Part shown: positions 32,738-45,120 of the stretch, piece after piece | Numbering within the stretch: position 1 is the stretch's first letter | Layout of the letters: each line of letters opens with the position of its first letter | Assembly: GCA_029204225.1 (NCBI GenBank) | Contig: CM055111.1 | Coordinates: forward strand, 28,044,340 to 28,108,339 | Direction: 5' to 3' | Origin: Diphasiastrum complanatum | Taxonomy: Eukaryota; Streptophyta; Lycopodiopsida; Lycopodiales; Lycopodiaceae | Length of the DNA stretch: 64,000 bases | The notes under the pieces: model-generated | Seen by the model: the letters and a program-made list of their open reading frames with translations, nothing else | Told to the model about the DNA's origin: nothing | The model's database searches: none | Translations under genes and position numbers: made by a program

Positions 32738-33830
32738 ATTACCTTTATGTCTATTAGAAGATTGGTGACAGTCCATGATGTGTTATTCCTCAGCAACGAG
32801 TTGTACTCCTTGTCCATTGCTTCTTTCCGGAGATCTGAATCAGCTAGTGACATAGGTTCGCCAACTATGTTTGGCTCCTGAATAGAATAGCTTCATCTTC
32901 TTCCTCTGGGTCTGACTGTATAGAGTATTCGATAAGTATGAGTTGTTAGGGCAGAAATTGTAGACTGCATCTGGTCCTTGTCCTTCAAATCAATGAACTG
33001 ATCTTCTATGAAAGTCACATCCATGTTAGTAAAAATTTTACAAGTTTGTATATTGTATAGCGTATATATTCCATCAAGAGTACGTTAGCCAACAAAAATA
33101 GTCTAGAATGAATACTCATCTAGTTTCTTTATGTTGTCCTTTGGGTCATAAGCATAGGCAGTACATCCAAATACTCTTAAATGTTTCAATGAAGGTTTGA
33201 ATCTCATCCAAACTTTATGAGGAGTTTCGCTGTTGGGTAGGCCTTTCGTTATACATTGGTTCTGCACATTAGCTGATGTTGATGCAGCATGTTGCTAGAA
33301 TAATTTGGAAAACGAAGCATGAGTTATCATGCATTTGGAAGACTCAACTAAGGTCATGTTCTTCCTTTCTCCCAGTCCATTCGATTGTGGAAATAGGAAG
33401 CAACAAATTGTTGTTCGATGTCATTAGGTGAGCAATAATCCTTGAAGTCGTTCATTCACCATCGTTGTCGTTCCTAAGAGCTTTGATCTTCTTGTCTGTC
33501 TGTAATTCGCCATTTTCTTTGTATTTCTTAAAGAACTGGACGGCTTCAGATTTGTGCTTAAAAAATTATACATCAATTCTTTTGGAATAGTCATCTATAA
33601 ATGTAATAAAAAATTTAGCACTAAACAGTGATAGTATTTGCATTGGGCCACATATATCAGTAAGTACAATGTCTAGCAAATCTTCAGATACATGTTTTTG
33701 ATTCGACTTAAATGGCCTTCTTGCATGCTTTCCTATGATACAACTTTGGCAGAAAAGAAGGTCGACAATTCGATAGTCTAAATCATGAACTAAAGAATGT
33801 CTAGACTAGATATAGCTATTATGAGGTCTG
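32738..33830 (-). pseudogene. Copia-5: RT start and integrase, highly decayed
   Basis: Minus-strand traces with many stops: KEAMDKEYNSLLRNNTSWTV (the region just before RT), then integrase pieces near 33400-33800 including FITFIDDYSKRIDV, KHKSEAVQFFKKYKENGE and CIIGKHARRPF. The order is integrase then RT when read on the minus strand. It is cut at 32731 by gypsy-A and at 33830 by another insertion, after which protease sequence resumes at 35831. Confidence 0.65.
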
Positions 33831-34044
33831 AGAGGGTTTTGATGGACAGTTTTTGTAGGATCTTGAAAAACCTCAGTTTTTGAGCACTTTTGAGCACTTT
33901 TTCTTAGAACTTTCTAGATCTATCCATTGGATCATCACAAAAATTTCATAGAAGCTAGATCAGGGTTAGATATAGTTATAAAATTCTCAAAAAAGGTTAA
34001 CTCAGTGCAGATCTCAAAAAATAAAAAAAAAAGCGCATTTTTGG

Positions 34045-34690
34045 GGTTTTTTTGCTATTTTTGGAAGTTTTCTCTCAGATACTAGAGGGATAACCTTCAA
34101 CAAGATGGAATTAGCCTTCTATAATACATATTAAGCTAAATCCAGGTAGGCAAAGGTTGTTTCCTAGGAGATAGAGAGAAAATACAAATTTTATGGCTTT
34201 TTTTGTTATTTTTGGCAGTTTTCTCTCAGATCCTAAGAGAGAACGTTTATCGAGCTGACAGTAGCCTTATCTGATACAGATCTAGCTAAATCCAGGTGGA
34301 AAAAGGTTATTTTCCATGGTATGGAGAGAAAATACAAATTTTATGGCTTTTTTTGTTATTTTTGGCAGTTTTCTCTCAGATACTAGAGCGGGAATGTTTG
34401 CTGAGCTAATAGTAGCCTCCTCTGATACAGGCTAAATCCAGGTGGGAGAAGGTTAATTCCCAGGGGATGGAGAGAAAATGCAATTTTTATGGGTTTTTCA
34501 CTATTTTTGGTGGTTTTCTCTCAAATCCTAGAGAGATAACCTTCGCCGAGCTGACAGTAGCTTCCTCTAATATAGATTTAGCTAAATCCAGGTAGAAAAA
34601 GGTTATTTTCCAGGGGATGGAGAGAAAATACAAGTTTTATGTGTTTTTTGACAATGTTTTGCAGTTTTTTCAAAAATGGTTGGGAATTAA
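34045..34690 (+). repeat. Tandem array, about 150-bp period, five units
   Basis: The marker TTGGnnGTTTTCTCTCAGAT or its variant occurs at 34061, 34212, 34362, 34507 and, diverged, 34657 (spacings 151, 150, 145, 150). Each unit also carries GCTAAATCCAGGT, a GGTTATTTTCCnnGG block and GGAGAGAAAATnCAA. Units differ by point changes and short indels. It is non-coding and resembles a short satellite array. Confidence 0.88.
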
Positions 34691-35229
34691 CCTTCGCCAA
34701 CTTTTATGTAGGTTTTGAACAATGTCCAAAAGGTACTATCAAAGGGGCAAAGGTTATTTGTAGAGCAGTAAAAAGTTATTGCCTCTAATATATTTTTCCT
34801 GCCTATTTTCCCACCAAAAATAGATTTTTCATGGTTTTCTGATTTTTTTGTTTGTTTGTTTTTTTAATTCTTTAGAAAGGGTTGTTCTAATCTACAGTTC
34901 TAACACTAATCCACACCCCACTAACTCTAATCCACACTTATTGCCATTAACAAGCTAAAAAACTCGATGTTTTGATGAAAAATTAAGGGAAAAGAAGAGA
35001 GAAGAGTGAGAGAAGGAGAAGAAAAGTGATGTCTACGCGGGCTAAGGCAAGTGTTGGTGCTCCCTGGTGACGGTGCCACTGTAGTGTCGGTTGTAGCATG
35101 GGATTCATCGTTGGGAGCGAAAACTTGCCTTCACTTGCTTAGCACACAAAGAGAGAGAAGAGAGAGAAAATGCCTAGGTTGAGAGAGGCTTTGGAGGCCC
35201 GAGCACCTTCCCAAAGCTATTCACACCCA

Positions 35230-35364
<135 letters not shown>

Positions 35365-35830
35365 AAGTGAAACTAGCACAGTTTTATTAAGAAAAAGATG
35401 GAAGATGCAATACAAAGAAAATGGCTCCCTCTTATAGATTTTAGAGGTGAGTCTCCTTCACTCTGATTGGCCACTTCATTGGGGCAAGGATTCTAATCCA
35501 AGCCATTTAAACTAGCACAAAATGAATCTAGTGGTTTTTAAGAAAGCACAAGGGCACTCACATGATTTATGTGAGTTCCAATTTGGGCCCTTTAAGTTTT
35601 TTATTGGCAACTTGACTTAGGGCCTCTAATGTCATTTTGGAGTTTTAAGCCCCTAGTCGATTATTCCTAGGAATTACAACTTGCTAGTTGTGCTCATTGG
35701 GTTGGGCTTACACACTCAAGATGCCAGTGCCCTTGCACTTATTAGTCTACTTGTATAGTATTGTGGTGGGCCCACTTGGCAAGCCTTGGCAAATAGTAGT
35801 TTTAGTGGTGGGACCCACTAGGTGCCCAAC

Positions 35831-36060
35831 AGTCTGTAATTCCACTGATCAACAATAGATTTGTCATCAGGTTTGGGACATACAATACATTTGGTATGAG
35901 CTTCGATAATCCATTCTAAAACTTCAGTCTTATAGTACCTTCACCTTCAATTATGTGTGAGCTGCTATCTCCACAGTGAACGAATTTCTTGGTGTTGTAG
36001 GCCGAATAGTCAATAAACCATTCTTGATGGCTTGTTGAAACATCCACTTGTGTCATGATA
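35831..36060 (-). pseudogene. Copia-5 protease remnant
   Basis: The minus strand gives EWFIDYSAYNTKKFVHCGDS, where the protease triplet region is altered (DYSA rather than DSGA), then HIIEGEGTIRLKF and, after a stop, IPNVLYVPNLMTNLLLIS, the copia protease-preintegrase link. It continues the element interrupted at 33830. Confidence 0.6.
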
Positions 36061-37244
36061 TACCAACACAAAATTGCTATATTTATGTAGTATTTAGATC
36101 ATTCCCCAAGGAGATAGCACTTAAAAGCTGATTAGTTGATACTATATTGACTTATTTCGAATGGAATGGAGTCGAGAGAAAATCTGGTTGTCAACAAACA
36201 TTTTAGAAGTAGCCAGTACCACTTTTAGAAAAAGTGTAAAAGGTGATAAATGCTAAACAACAGTCTTCCTCTATCAAACCGAAGAAAAAACGTCCTATAT
36301 GTAAAATGATATTAGAGTAACTCGAATGAATTTCACTTTGACTGAGATTAAGTTGTCAGCAGGGATCTGTGTTATGTTTGATGCAGACGCGTACGTACCG
36401 ACAAAAAGTTAATCTTATTCTTGAACTACGTGTTCTAGATAGAAGTCCTCAACAACTAAAGTAAAGAACTCATATAGTTCACAAATATGTTAGAAACAAT
36501 TATCTTTGTTGCCAACACGGATACAGATCAATAACTCAGTTCCTTAGACAGGGACTAGCACTTCACAAACATACATACTTCTCTATCAGTGACTGTGAAA
36601 AAACTGCACCAAGGGATACTTTACTCGAATGCTAACACCAAGTATTCATGTAGGCTGATAAGTTAGTTTAAAGACAGTTCTTTAGATCAATTTTACGGAA
36701 ACACAACAAACTACTATAATGAACTATTTCACTGTCTGACCAAAGAATGATTTAAGTAATGCATATGAGATTGCTAATAGATCCGAAATCACTCACACTC
36801 AATAGTGCAAAGAACAGAAATCAGAAAGGATAGCCTTTGTCGGTCTATTCACTTCTCCAATCTCTTAATACAAAAACTCTCTCTTTCTTGGTGGTGTAAG
36901 AATGAAGTGCATCTACTTTTATAATCTAGGGAGCAAAAAATCACACCTCTAAAAATTCGTGGTGCATCGCTCCATTTACAAATTCTAATTATAAGTTACA
37001 AATATTTGTACAATTGACGGTCCATTGTGATGCTTCAAATTCAGTTGCTTCATATTCCAAGTGTTGTTTCATTCCAGGAGGTCAAGTCTTTAAGTAAACG
37101 GTAGGTTCTTAAACAATTTTATCCAAAAAATGATGTAAGCCTCTTCAAAATATATACTTGTCCAACACATATTCTCATTTCTAAGTATAAAATGCCATTT
37201 TTTAATAATTATACAAATATGCAGTATCACATATCCCCCTCCTC
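36061..37244 (-). repeat. Candidate LTR with polypurine tract
   Basis: On the minus strand GAGGAGGGGGA (complement of 37234-37244) is a clear polypurine tract, followed at once by TATGTGATACTGC, a plausible 3' LTR start. The following 1.1 kb is non-coding and AT-rich. The other end is not fixed; it may lie at about 36060 beside copia-5 protease. The coding region upstream of the tract is too decayed to classify. Confidence 0.4.
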
Positions 37245-37329
37245 AAATGTGAAACATCCTCGTGAATATATAGTCAAATTTCAAGGTTTATTCATTCCTT
37301 CGAAAAGAATGTGTCAAGTATCTTCGTTA

Positions 37330-38482
37330 GGTAATGGTTGATAGGACGCAAGTAGAGATTTCATGAAGTACATCAGCTATTGTGGTGCTGGGACCTGGTG
37401 TCTTTGTCCCGGTGCAGCGAGTTGAGCAAAGACTGCTCTAATCTTCTCAACATGTTGATCCAACTGGTTGCCATCCCATCGCATAGATTACAGTTGATTG
37501 TGAAGGTGCATCACCGAAGCAGCAGTCCTCACTTCGTACTTGTGCTTTAGTCTTTCCCATGCTTCATGGCTGCTCTCACAGTCTTCAATCTACATGAGTA
37601 TTTCTTCGTTAATGGACAAAACGATGATTACCATTGCACGTTCATCTTTTCTGATCCACTCAACTCTCCTTGGGTCTCCCTCTGGAGGCTGCACCTTTGT
37701 GAGTTCGGTCACCGAGCAGATGCCTTCACCCTTTATAAGTGTTTCGATTTTTTTTTTTTGAATTTCCATACTCTGTAGCTTTTGCCATCAAGACTGATTG
37801 CTATTCTCGTCTGGATTGTTGTTTCCATATTGTGTTGTCTTAGAGAATCACTACTGGGATATCATGTAGCGATAGCCTGAGCTCTGATACTATATAACGA
37901 TTTTGCCTTTTGTTTCTATTTTCAGGATCCTAAGCAAGTGACTACAGATCACAGATCATGATAGAATCAATCGAGAAGACGACGTGAAAGATGAGATGGA
38001 GAAGAGAACAAGAGTATTTTCTGTTTTACATTTTCCAGTGAGTCGTTTAGTGTCTCGCTCATGATGCTCACCTCAATCGTTGTGTTCTGCTCGTTGGTAG
38101 ACTTTCATCCACAACTATACTCTCTTTTACTCTATCTTTCGTATTAATCAAAATGCGTATTTATCTCCACTGTGTGGAGTTTACAAGATGTTTATCAGAG
38201 AATTACAAGACAAGTTAATGCTAATTAACTGGTTAGCTATTTTTTGTTATCATTGTCTCTTTCAGCTGAGCATGAAGTACAATGCACCATGCTCATCGAG
38301 CTGCCAGTTGGCGGCGTGAATTTTTTTCTTTCATTTCGTGTCTTCCTCTAGTGTGTTTCGTCACCTGGTCGTCGGGCCAAATTTCGAATACATTTCTTTC
38401 AGCTCCGGGGTATGTTTGCCCTTCGCTTCGTTTCTCTTCGTCACCTTCACGACAAAGTTATAGGAGTTCACAATTTTTGACA
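37330..38482 (-). mobile_element. Truncated sister of copia-2: gag fragment, PBS and 5' LTR
   Basis: 37330-37860 matches the copia-2 gag region at 26850-27330 at nucleotide level (for example GATTTCATGAAG and GTGGTGCTGGGACCTGGTG). A degenerate PBS (GAGCTCTGATACTA in plus orientation, about 37879) is followed by an LTR to ATTTTTGACA at 38482, which aligns with the copia-2 LTR over the CACTGTGTGGAG, TTAATGCTAATTAACTGGTTAG and GAGCTGCCAGTTGG segments. Pol and 3' LTR are absent. Confidence 0.75.
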
Positions 38483-38485
38483 GAC

Positions 38486-38740
38486 ATGTGGGAGCATTTA
38501 CTCATTCACATGGAAGTGCATTCTATTTACAAAAGTTTGACCAAATTGACTCATTTCTAGATTCTACTTAAAGGTCAATTTCACACATGGGTAGATCCAT
38601 CTAAAATCAATCTAACTTTATTAAAACAAGTTATGTACATCTTTTCACACATGGAAACATACTCCACACATGTGAGATCCTATCATAATCTCATATCTCA
38701 AGATACACCAAGTATAGCAAGTTTGAAGTGACATTTTTAA
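38486..38740 (+). repeat. Repeat H, copy 1 (CACATGTG motifs)
   Basis: Shares TGGGAGCATTTACTCAT with 54818 and, like that copy, contains spaced palindromic CACACATG/CACATGTG words, one next to CTCCACACATGTGAGATC. The downstream text ATACTCCACACATGTGA parallels AGCTCCACACGTGTGA at 54980. It is probably an LTR fragment of a copia family. Confidence 0.6.
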
Positions 38741-40509
38741 CAGTTTGCTCAACTTTTGTCTTCTTGTCCTTCGAAGATTTCTTCTTCTAGATCTCTTGCT
38801 TATTTGAATAGAGAGCGAATGTCTTCAAATCGACATGGATAAGCTTTTCCTTCTTACTTCTTCCTGTAATAAACCTGCTGCCACCTTTTGCATGGACAGG
38901 TCAGGAGCATTGCTAAGTAGCAATACTAGATTGTCGTAAGAGAGAGGAAGACTAGACAAAAGAGACATGTTAACATCTTCGTCTGATACTAGCAAACCTA
39001 TTGATTTAGTAGCTATTTGAATTCATTTAGATAATCAGTGACTGAGGTTGCTTCACTCATCCAGAGTGACAGAACCTTCTTTCTCAAGAAGAGATGAGTC
39101 GATACATCTGTTGTTTCATATAGATCAGTAAGAATGTCCCATGCCTCTTTGGAGCTAGAATAATTACCTACATGAGCTATTTGTGAATCTTTGAGATTCA
39201 TAGATACAATGACAAGAGCTTTGCCATCCTTAGCTTCCCAGGCAGTCAACATGCCAAGTTCAGTGGGCTTGGCTATTGAAGCGTTGACGTATTCCTAGAG
39301 TTTTTTTATGTGAGTATCATCTTCGTCTTGAACTTCCACATATGGAAGTCATCACCGTTGAACTTGTTGAGATCAAGCGAATTTCTGAAGATGTTCCTTC
39401 CATGATGAATGATCTAAGTATATTTAACAGTTTTGAATATTAATAGTAGTTTGGAATGAAGGCTATGATACCACTCTATTAGGGTGCTCTCGAAGATATT
39501 AGGTGCGGAATAGGAAATAGAGCTCCAACATAGAGAACATTACATGATCTTTACCAAACTACAACTTCAACATTGACTTAGATCAAATGGAGGAATGTCT
39601 TGGTAGGTGTCAAAGACAACCATGAAGAGAGCGAAATGATTAGGCATCTAAGACAGCCATGCTTCCTTCAAGATTAGACATTCCAAATCGAGTGAGTGTC
39701 AATTGAGAAAGAAAATGGTCAAAAAGCCTTTGTAGTGCAATATACATAAGAAAATAAAGAATCTGAATTAAGCTGTTGTGAATTCAATGATCAGATCGAT
39801 TCTGTATCCAAGAATGGTTCACAATAGTGGCACACTGTGTGCAGTGATCTTACTTAGCTAGCTATAGATTAAATAAGTATCTCTATTTCTTGAATGACTT
39901 TCACTCTCTCATGTATCTTTGATTCTATGGGATCAGATAGTTAAGACACAATGGAATTCGCACAAGAACTACTATTCACTCCTCCACTTTTGTCTCATTA
40001 TAGGTTCTTATCGCGTGAGTTGTCACTATGTATATATACATGGAATAGTTACCATGACTGTGTGGACAATGAGCATGAAATAGTGCAGTTATTAAAAAAG
40101 TGCTAAAGTGAACTGTGACATGGTCTACGTCGGACGAGGCAGTGTGGATGACGTGGACCTTGAAATCAAAGACTTTGAATTTGAAGTAGGTCGAAGAAGA
40201 TGTAGAGTATAAAGATCTCAAACTCATGTCATTGATCATGCTTTTTCTCTAGTTGATTGATTGCATAGACATTCAACTTCAGAGAGTAAGGCTACATTGC
40301 AGTTGTAGAGAGAGAGAGAATTTGTATTTACATAGTGTACTAGTGCTCAAGAATTGAGACAAACTCGAATGATTCGTGTTTTGATGACACGAATACTGAT
40401 GAGTTGAATTCTGGTGAGTTGGAGTTTGTTTGATTGCAATCAAGATTGTATTCCTCTCCAAAATTCGAGTTCCTTCAAGAAATTCCTCTCAAGGAAAATA
40501 CACCTAATA
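38741..40509 (-). mobile_element. Copia-4: gag fragment, PBS and LTR
   Basis: Gag coding on the minus strand includes LTAWEAKDGKALVIVSMNLK, SSSKEAWDILTDLYE and LFLRKKVLSLWMSE, the UBN2 gag pattern, with the start region near 39300-39400. A PBS-like TGGTATCATAG (complement of 39463-39473) is followed by an LTR-like block from about 39477 to 40509, bounded by the inverted words TATTAGG and CCTAATA. The boundaries are tentative. No pol follows. Confidence 0.55.
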
Positions 40510-41570
40510 GCTTTTGCATCAAATTTTCATCATTTCTCATCAAGAATATGAGCATAAACATCAAGACCAAATACTCTCAAGTGAGAGAATCTATAAACTT
40601 TGAGCATTAGTATGACCAAATCGTTGTTGCCAAAATCAATAGTCACATAGCTTGATTAAAATATCTCGCATTCAAGTTGTAGAGTCGATTTCCGTTGACT
40701 CTAGCTCCTATAGCAATCACTTTGTAGTAATTCTTGATGTCCTTGATGATACAATTGTTACTATCAAACTCAACCTTGAGTTGTTGATCAGGCATCGTCC
40801 CAACTGATAGTAGATTGTTGGCTAAACCAAGTACATATCCTGGCTCTTGTATCACGCCATGCCTAACTCGATTTACCAAACCCATGGTGGTCATTGCTCA
40901 TTGTTTATCCGCTTTATCATCTCGCTAGCTAGCATCACTGATATCACTCCAAATCCATTAACATGTAGCAATTGCCATCAGGTTGTCAAACTTCATCGCC
41001 ATTGTGGATTTCCTTGGATTCCAAAAACCACTCCTTCATCGAAGTCATGTGCTTGGATGTTGCACTGTCAATGTACCAAGTATCCTTGGCTTCATCACTT
41101 GTCATAGTGCCGTAATGAGCAAGTTTGAACTCTCACTTGCATCATCCTCATATTGATCATCATCAAATTGATGGTAATCAGCATAATTGCCTACCTGCCA
41201 TTTGTCTAATTTCCATTGAGCTAACTCCTATTGTTTCTTGTAACACTCATGCTCCTAATGACCAGGTTTGTTGTAATATCGGCAATTCCTAGGTTTCTTC
41301 TATCTTGGATTGTCGCGTCCTTGATCTCGATCTTGATGCCAATTGCCTCGATTTGGGCCATCATTGGATTGTTCTTGGAATTGTTGGAACAATCCACGAT
41401 TTGAGTTTCCACCTCTTGAGTGGTCTCTTCCGCGACCAAATTTGCCACCACATCCTCTGACTACAAGATCTTGATCAAATCTCCTATTGTGATGACTCAA
41501 GTTCTCTTGACGTTGTTCTTCCTGCAAAAGGGATCCACCTAACTTTTCATTCCTGGACAACATGAAAGCT
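40490..41570 (-). pseudogene. Copia-3: gag knuckle, protease and integrase remnants
   Basis: Minus-strand order: gag tail with NEKLGGSLLQEEQRQE and a GRGRDHSRGG-type basic linker, a knuckle of the CRYYNKPGH type near 41250, then LANNLLSVGTMPDQQLKVEF and NGNRLYNLNARYF (protease-preintegrase link), and near 40500-40600 an integrase tail with SHLRVFGLDVYAH. The integrase core is missing. Stops and short deletions are frequent. Confidence 0.65.
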
Positions 41571-42170
41571 GCACTCATGTCAATAGATGCCAATACGACA
41601 TGAATGGAATCATGAGTCGTAGTGTGCTCTATGCCAAAAGGGCAACACATGAGATGAGTGCCAATAGAATTAAGAGGGTGACCACATGAAAATTTTGTCA
41701 ATCCTGCTAGCATTGGATGAGGGAGACCCAACCTAACTCGAAGGGCGGTTACAAATAGCTCTGAAGAAATGCGCAAGAGTGGAACAAAAAGTTGCGCAAC
41801 AAGCCAAGCACTAACACCTGGGCTTGCACAAGACAGAAGGCGAGCCCGAGTCTCATCGGAAGGTGAATCACTGAAAAGCTGAGTGAAATCATGTGAGTGG
41901 AAGTGCTCCAAAAGATACTTTTGAAAATGAGCACACTGATGGCTAAGCAAAGTCTCAAAGGGAGGCAAAGAAGCTCGCACAAGTGGAGGGATGAGATCCT
42001 TGGCCGCACAAAGATGTTGTTGGAAAGGAAGAATGCATGTTTCCACGTGAGCTACTGAATCAAGAAGAATGGGCTTGTTGTCCTACTGAAACCGAGAGTT
42101 AAGTGTTGAAGCAACAAGGGCCCAACTTCCCAAAAAAGTAGTTGGAGCAATAGAAGCTCGTTGCCATAAC
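41571..42170 (-). pseudogene. Retrotransposon C-terminal zinc region fused to copia-3 gag
   Basis: The minus strand reads FETLLSHQCAHFQKYL, ARLLSCASPGVSAWLVAQ, ELFVTALRVRLGLPHPML, then CGHPLNSIGTHLMCCPFGIE with downstream HTTTHDSI. The pattern SxxxPGAxAWL, RLGLP, then Cys, DxxGxHxxxC and a final His is one I recall from the region after RT in a class of non-LTR-type retrotransposons; the first Cys pair is reduced here. Upstream sequence to about 42170 (GSWALVASTLNSRF) fits too. The same open frame runs without a stop into copia-3 gag. I cannot name the clade. Confidence 0.5.
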
Positions 42171-42629
42171 TACACTTAGATGAGTCCGGATCACAAAAAT
42201 GACTATAAAAATGAGAAATTCACTGTGAAATTGACAAGTGACGTCTCTAACCACTTTCCAATCCAAGCTATGGATAGAAAGTTATGCCAATTTGGAGATT
42301 TTGGCCTTAGAATAGCTCAAAACTATCCTTAAGCTTGAAAAATGGCTATTATTACCAAATTGCCATTTTTGAAAATTTTCTCCATCACACACAATTCTTC
42401 GATTTCAAAAAAAATTATATCAATGCATAGGCAATTGCACTAGGATAGCTCTTGTCTCATCAAATCTACAAAGTAGTCGTGTTCTCCATGCTCAAATATC
42501 ACTCTGCTTTTCGCTTTTCTGCAAAAAACACTAGTGGATAGGGCCCTTAGGAAAGATGGCCAATCCCAAAAACTAGGGGCACCTGTGGGACCCTTCAATT
42601 TGATGTGTATTTTCTTCAAGTTGATCTGA

Positions 42630-43440
42630 GCCATTGATTTGCTTCAATCCGATGGTCCAAATTCAAGTACCCTTGCTCTTATGACACGTGGCAGGCAAAT
42701 ATTGGTGTGCTTTCACTTTCTGTGTTTGCAAGGGGACCCACCCCTAGAGACGCTAAGTATTCTAATTCACTTCACCGCGCGACCACTGGACTCCTTGTTG
42801 GGGCGTTCAAGCACGGGGCCCCACGTGCTTGCGATTTGGCCTCGGTGCTCCGTGGTGCTTGACACGTGTCCCCGACGCGGTGCCCATAAAAAATTGGGAC
42901 GCGCCAATTTTTTGCAAGCCACGCCAGGCCACGGCACCGGGCACCCCGACAGTGGCATCGGCCAGCCATAAGTAGGGCGCAGGTGGGCACCGAACAGCCA
43001 AAGGTGGCATTGGGCACCAGCTGTGGGGCATCAGGCAAGGCGCAGGTGGTGTCGGGCACCGCCACGCGCAGGCACACACGTGCAGGTATTAGTGGGAGTT
43101 TGGTTATATTTTTCCTCTTGGAAAATTGCCAGAAACGCTTATGGGATAAAAATTGGCTGCCTGGACATGTGGCGCCCATGCAGCCACAGCCTCACGTGCT
43201 CGCAAGATGCAAGGGACGCCACCCCCCCCCCCCTCCCCCCCGCGCGTACACGTTTCAGATTGCAGATTTCACGTTTCGCCCTAAAAACTAGCATTTCGGG
43301 GCAATTTTCCAATGTTTCAGACCTTCTGCCCGGCGTTTCGAGCACTTGCAAGATGTTTTGGGGGTTGAAGTGGCATTTTTGCCCCAAAAATAGGTGTTTT
43401 GGGCTGTACAGAGGCTTTTAGTGAGCAGTACACAGACAGA
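42630..43440. other. GC-rich island with a poly-C tract
   Basis: A sharp rise in GC against AT-rich flanks, dense in CpG, with recurring GGGCACC, GGTGGCAT and GGCGCAGGTG words suggesting decayed short tandem repeats. A C-tract broken by a single T lies at 43222-43241. Frames are open on both strands simply because stops are scarce in GC-rich DNA. I recognise no protein. It lies between copia-3 gag and the copia-3 PBS, in what would be leader or inserted DNA. Confidence 0.5.
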
Positions 43441-43971
43441 GAAAGCCCAAGAAGCCTGTTTCTAAGCAAAAATCACCCTAATTAAGCCAAATCTTCATCA
43501 AAAAATGCGATTTTGAATGCAAATCCACACTAAATCGACTTGTACTTGGATCTAACAACTTCCAAAAGTATCATTACAGAAAATGAGGCGTAAAACTTTG
43601 ATTTTCTATTACAAGGCTACTTCAAGCAAAAATGCACAAGAAATACAAAAAATTGCTCAAATCTCCACCAAATGAACTAGGATCAGTTCTAAACTGCTAG
43701 TAGCACTTTTCCACAAAAACTAGAAAATATTATATAAATTTCTCCACTCAACAAATTTTCAATCTGTTTGATGCTACCTTGGCCTTTCTGATGCCTCCGA
43801 GACCGTGTCTTCGTTCCCCACTGATGATTTTGAGCTCCAAAATCTGAAAAATACACCAAGGAAGGATTTCTTTCAACTTTTTGCCTCTCCAAGCTTTCAC
43901 CTCCTGTGAAGGACTTTCTCACTTTATTGTTGTGACAAGCTGTATACACTGATTAGACATGCAAGACTATC

Positions 43972-44165
43972 GGGCTCTGATACCATGTCAATAATCGAAT
44001 GAGTATTATCAATCAATCACCATAAGCAATCACCACAAGGAGGAAGAACACACCATCACAATATCACACTAACTGAATGTAGAAGATAATGAACCCTGAA
44101 TAGAGAGAGAGAGGAAACTAGGAGTTGACTAACAAACTAGCCTACAGCTGCTAATAGTTGGCAAC
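43972..44165 (-). promoter_or_regulatory. Primer-binding site and start of a copia LTR
   Basis: The minus-strand TGGTATCAGAGCCC (complement of 43972-43985) abuts an LTR starting TGTCAATAATCG in plus orientation. It is in the right position and orientation for copia-3, whose gag lies at lower coordinates, though 2 kb of unrelated DNA lies between. The far end of this LTR could not be fixed; it may be near 44165. Confidence 0.6.
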
Positions 44166-44379
44166 AATAAAGTACATCGTAGATAGTAATTTTTTGTGTC
44201 AAAATGCATGTTTTTGTATTAATTTTTTTTTGTGAAGTTTGAGAATTTTTATGCAAAAAAACGCACGGATCCGATACTCAGCTACATGCATTATCCAGCC
44301 ATGTAACCAGTCTTAGATCAAGAAGATCAACGTTTTGTAACAAGGAGTATTCCTACCACTATCTACTAAATCAAAAAAC

Positions 44380-45120
44380 AATCAAGAACAAGATTAACTA
44401 CTCAAATAAGAAACAAGAAACTAGATTCCTAAAAGCATATCAACAGGTCCAAGAATCAAGAAACACTCATTTCTTGATGCTTAGATTGCCCAAGAACAAT
44501 CAAGAACTGGAATGTAAGAAAGTATGCAAGATCTACACCACAAACCAACCTATTTAGTTTACTTGCATGCCGATTCCTACCTTATTCCACAAACAAGGAA
44601 TGAATCCTAATCCACAACTAAGTAAGAAACAAGAAAACAAGATCCTAGTTGATCCACAATACAAGGAAATCAAGCATGCTCATAGAAACTTCACTCAAGA
44701 ACATTGCCATGAACAAGGAGCTTAGCAATTATCAAGAACTCGTGGAGGATCCTCTTTATTTGCTCAAGAGAACTTGACAATACATTCAAAGCTCTCTCAC
44801 AAGAGAGGGGAGCCCTTAAATAAGCAAGAAGGCTGCCCATGTGGAGCCCAAGTGGCAATTCAACCCAATTAGAAATTACATGTGAAATTTGCCCTTCCAC
44901 TAAAGGTCACCATCAAAAGGTGGCTCACTCTAACTAATTTAAGGGGGGTCTACATTTATTTACAAAGCCTAGGAAATAGACTAGCTCCTACATGGTCGTT
45001 CCTTCTCTGGGATACACCATGTAGGCTCACATAGATATTTCATTGTCATCCTAGCTAGTAATTTCTCGGCTCTCATGCTCGGCTCTCAGCTTCTTCTGCT
45101 CTCCTCCTTCTGAGACCTCC
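44380..45120 (-). repeat. LTR U3-like repeat, inverted copy 2
   Basis: It matches 31617-32386 in reverse complement across most of its length, with shared words such as CTAAATAGG, TTGCTTATTTAAG and GGGGTCTACATTTATT-type ends. It sits downstream, on the minus strand, of the gypsy-B integrase at 46.3-47.7 kb, so it is probably the 3' LTR of that element. Confidence 0.6.

Noticed and set aside
42767..43421. Overlapping frames of 80 to 135 codons on both strands in the GC-rich island
   Set aside because: Stops are rare in GC-rich DNA, the frames overlap on opposite strands, and none has a recognisable motif.
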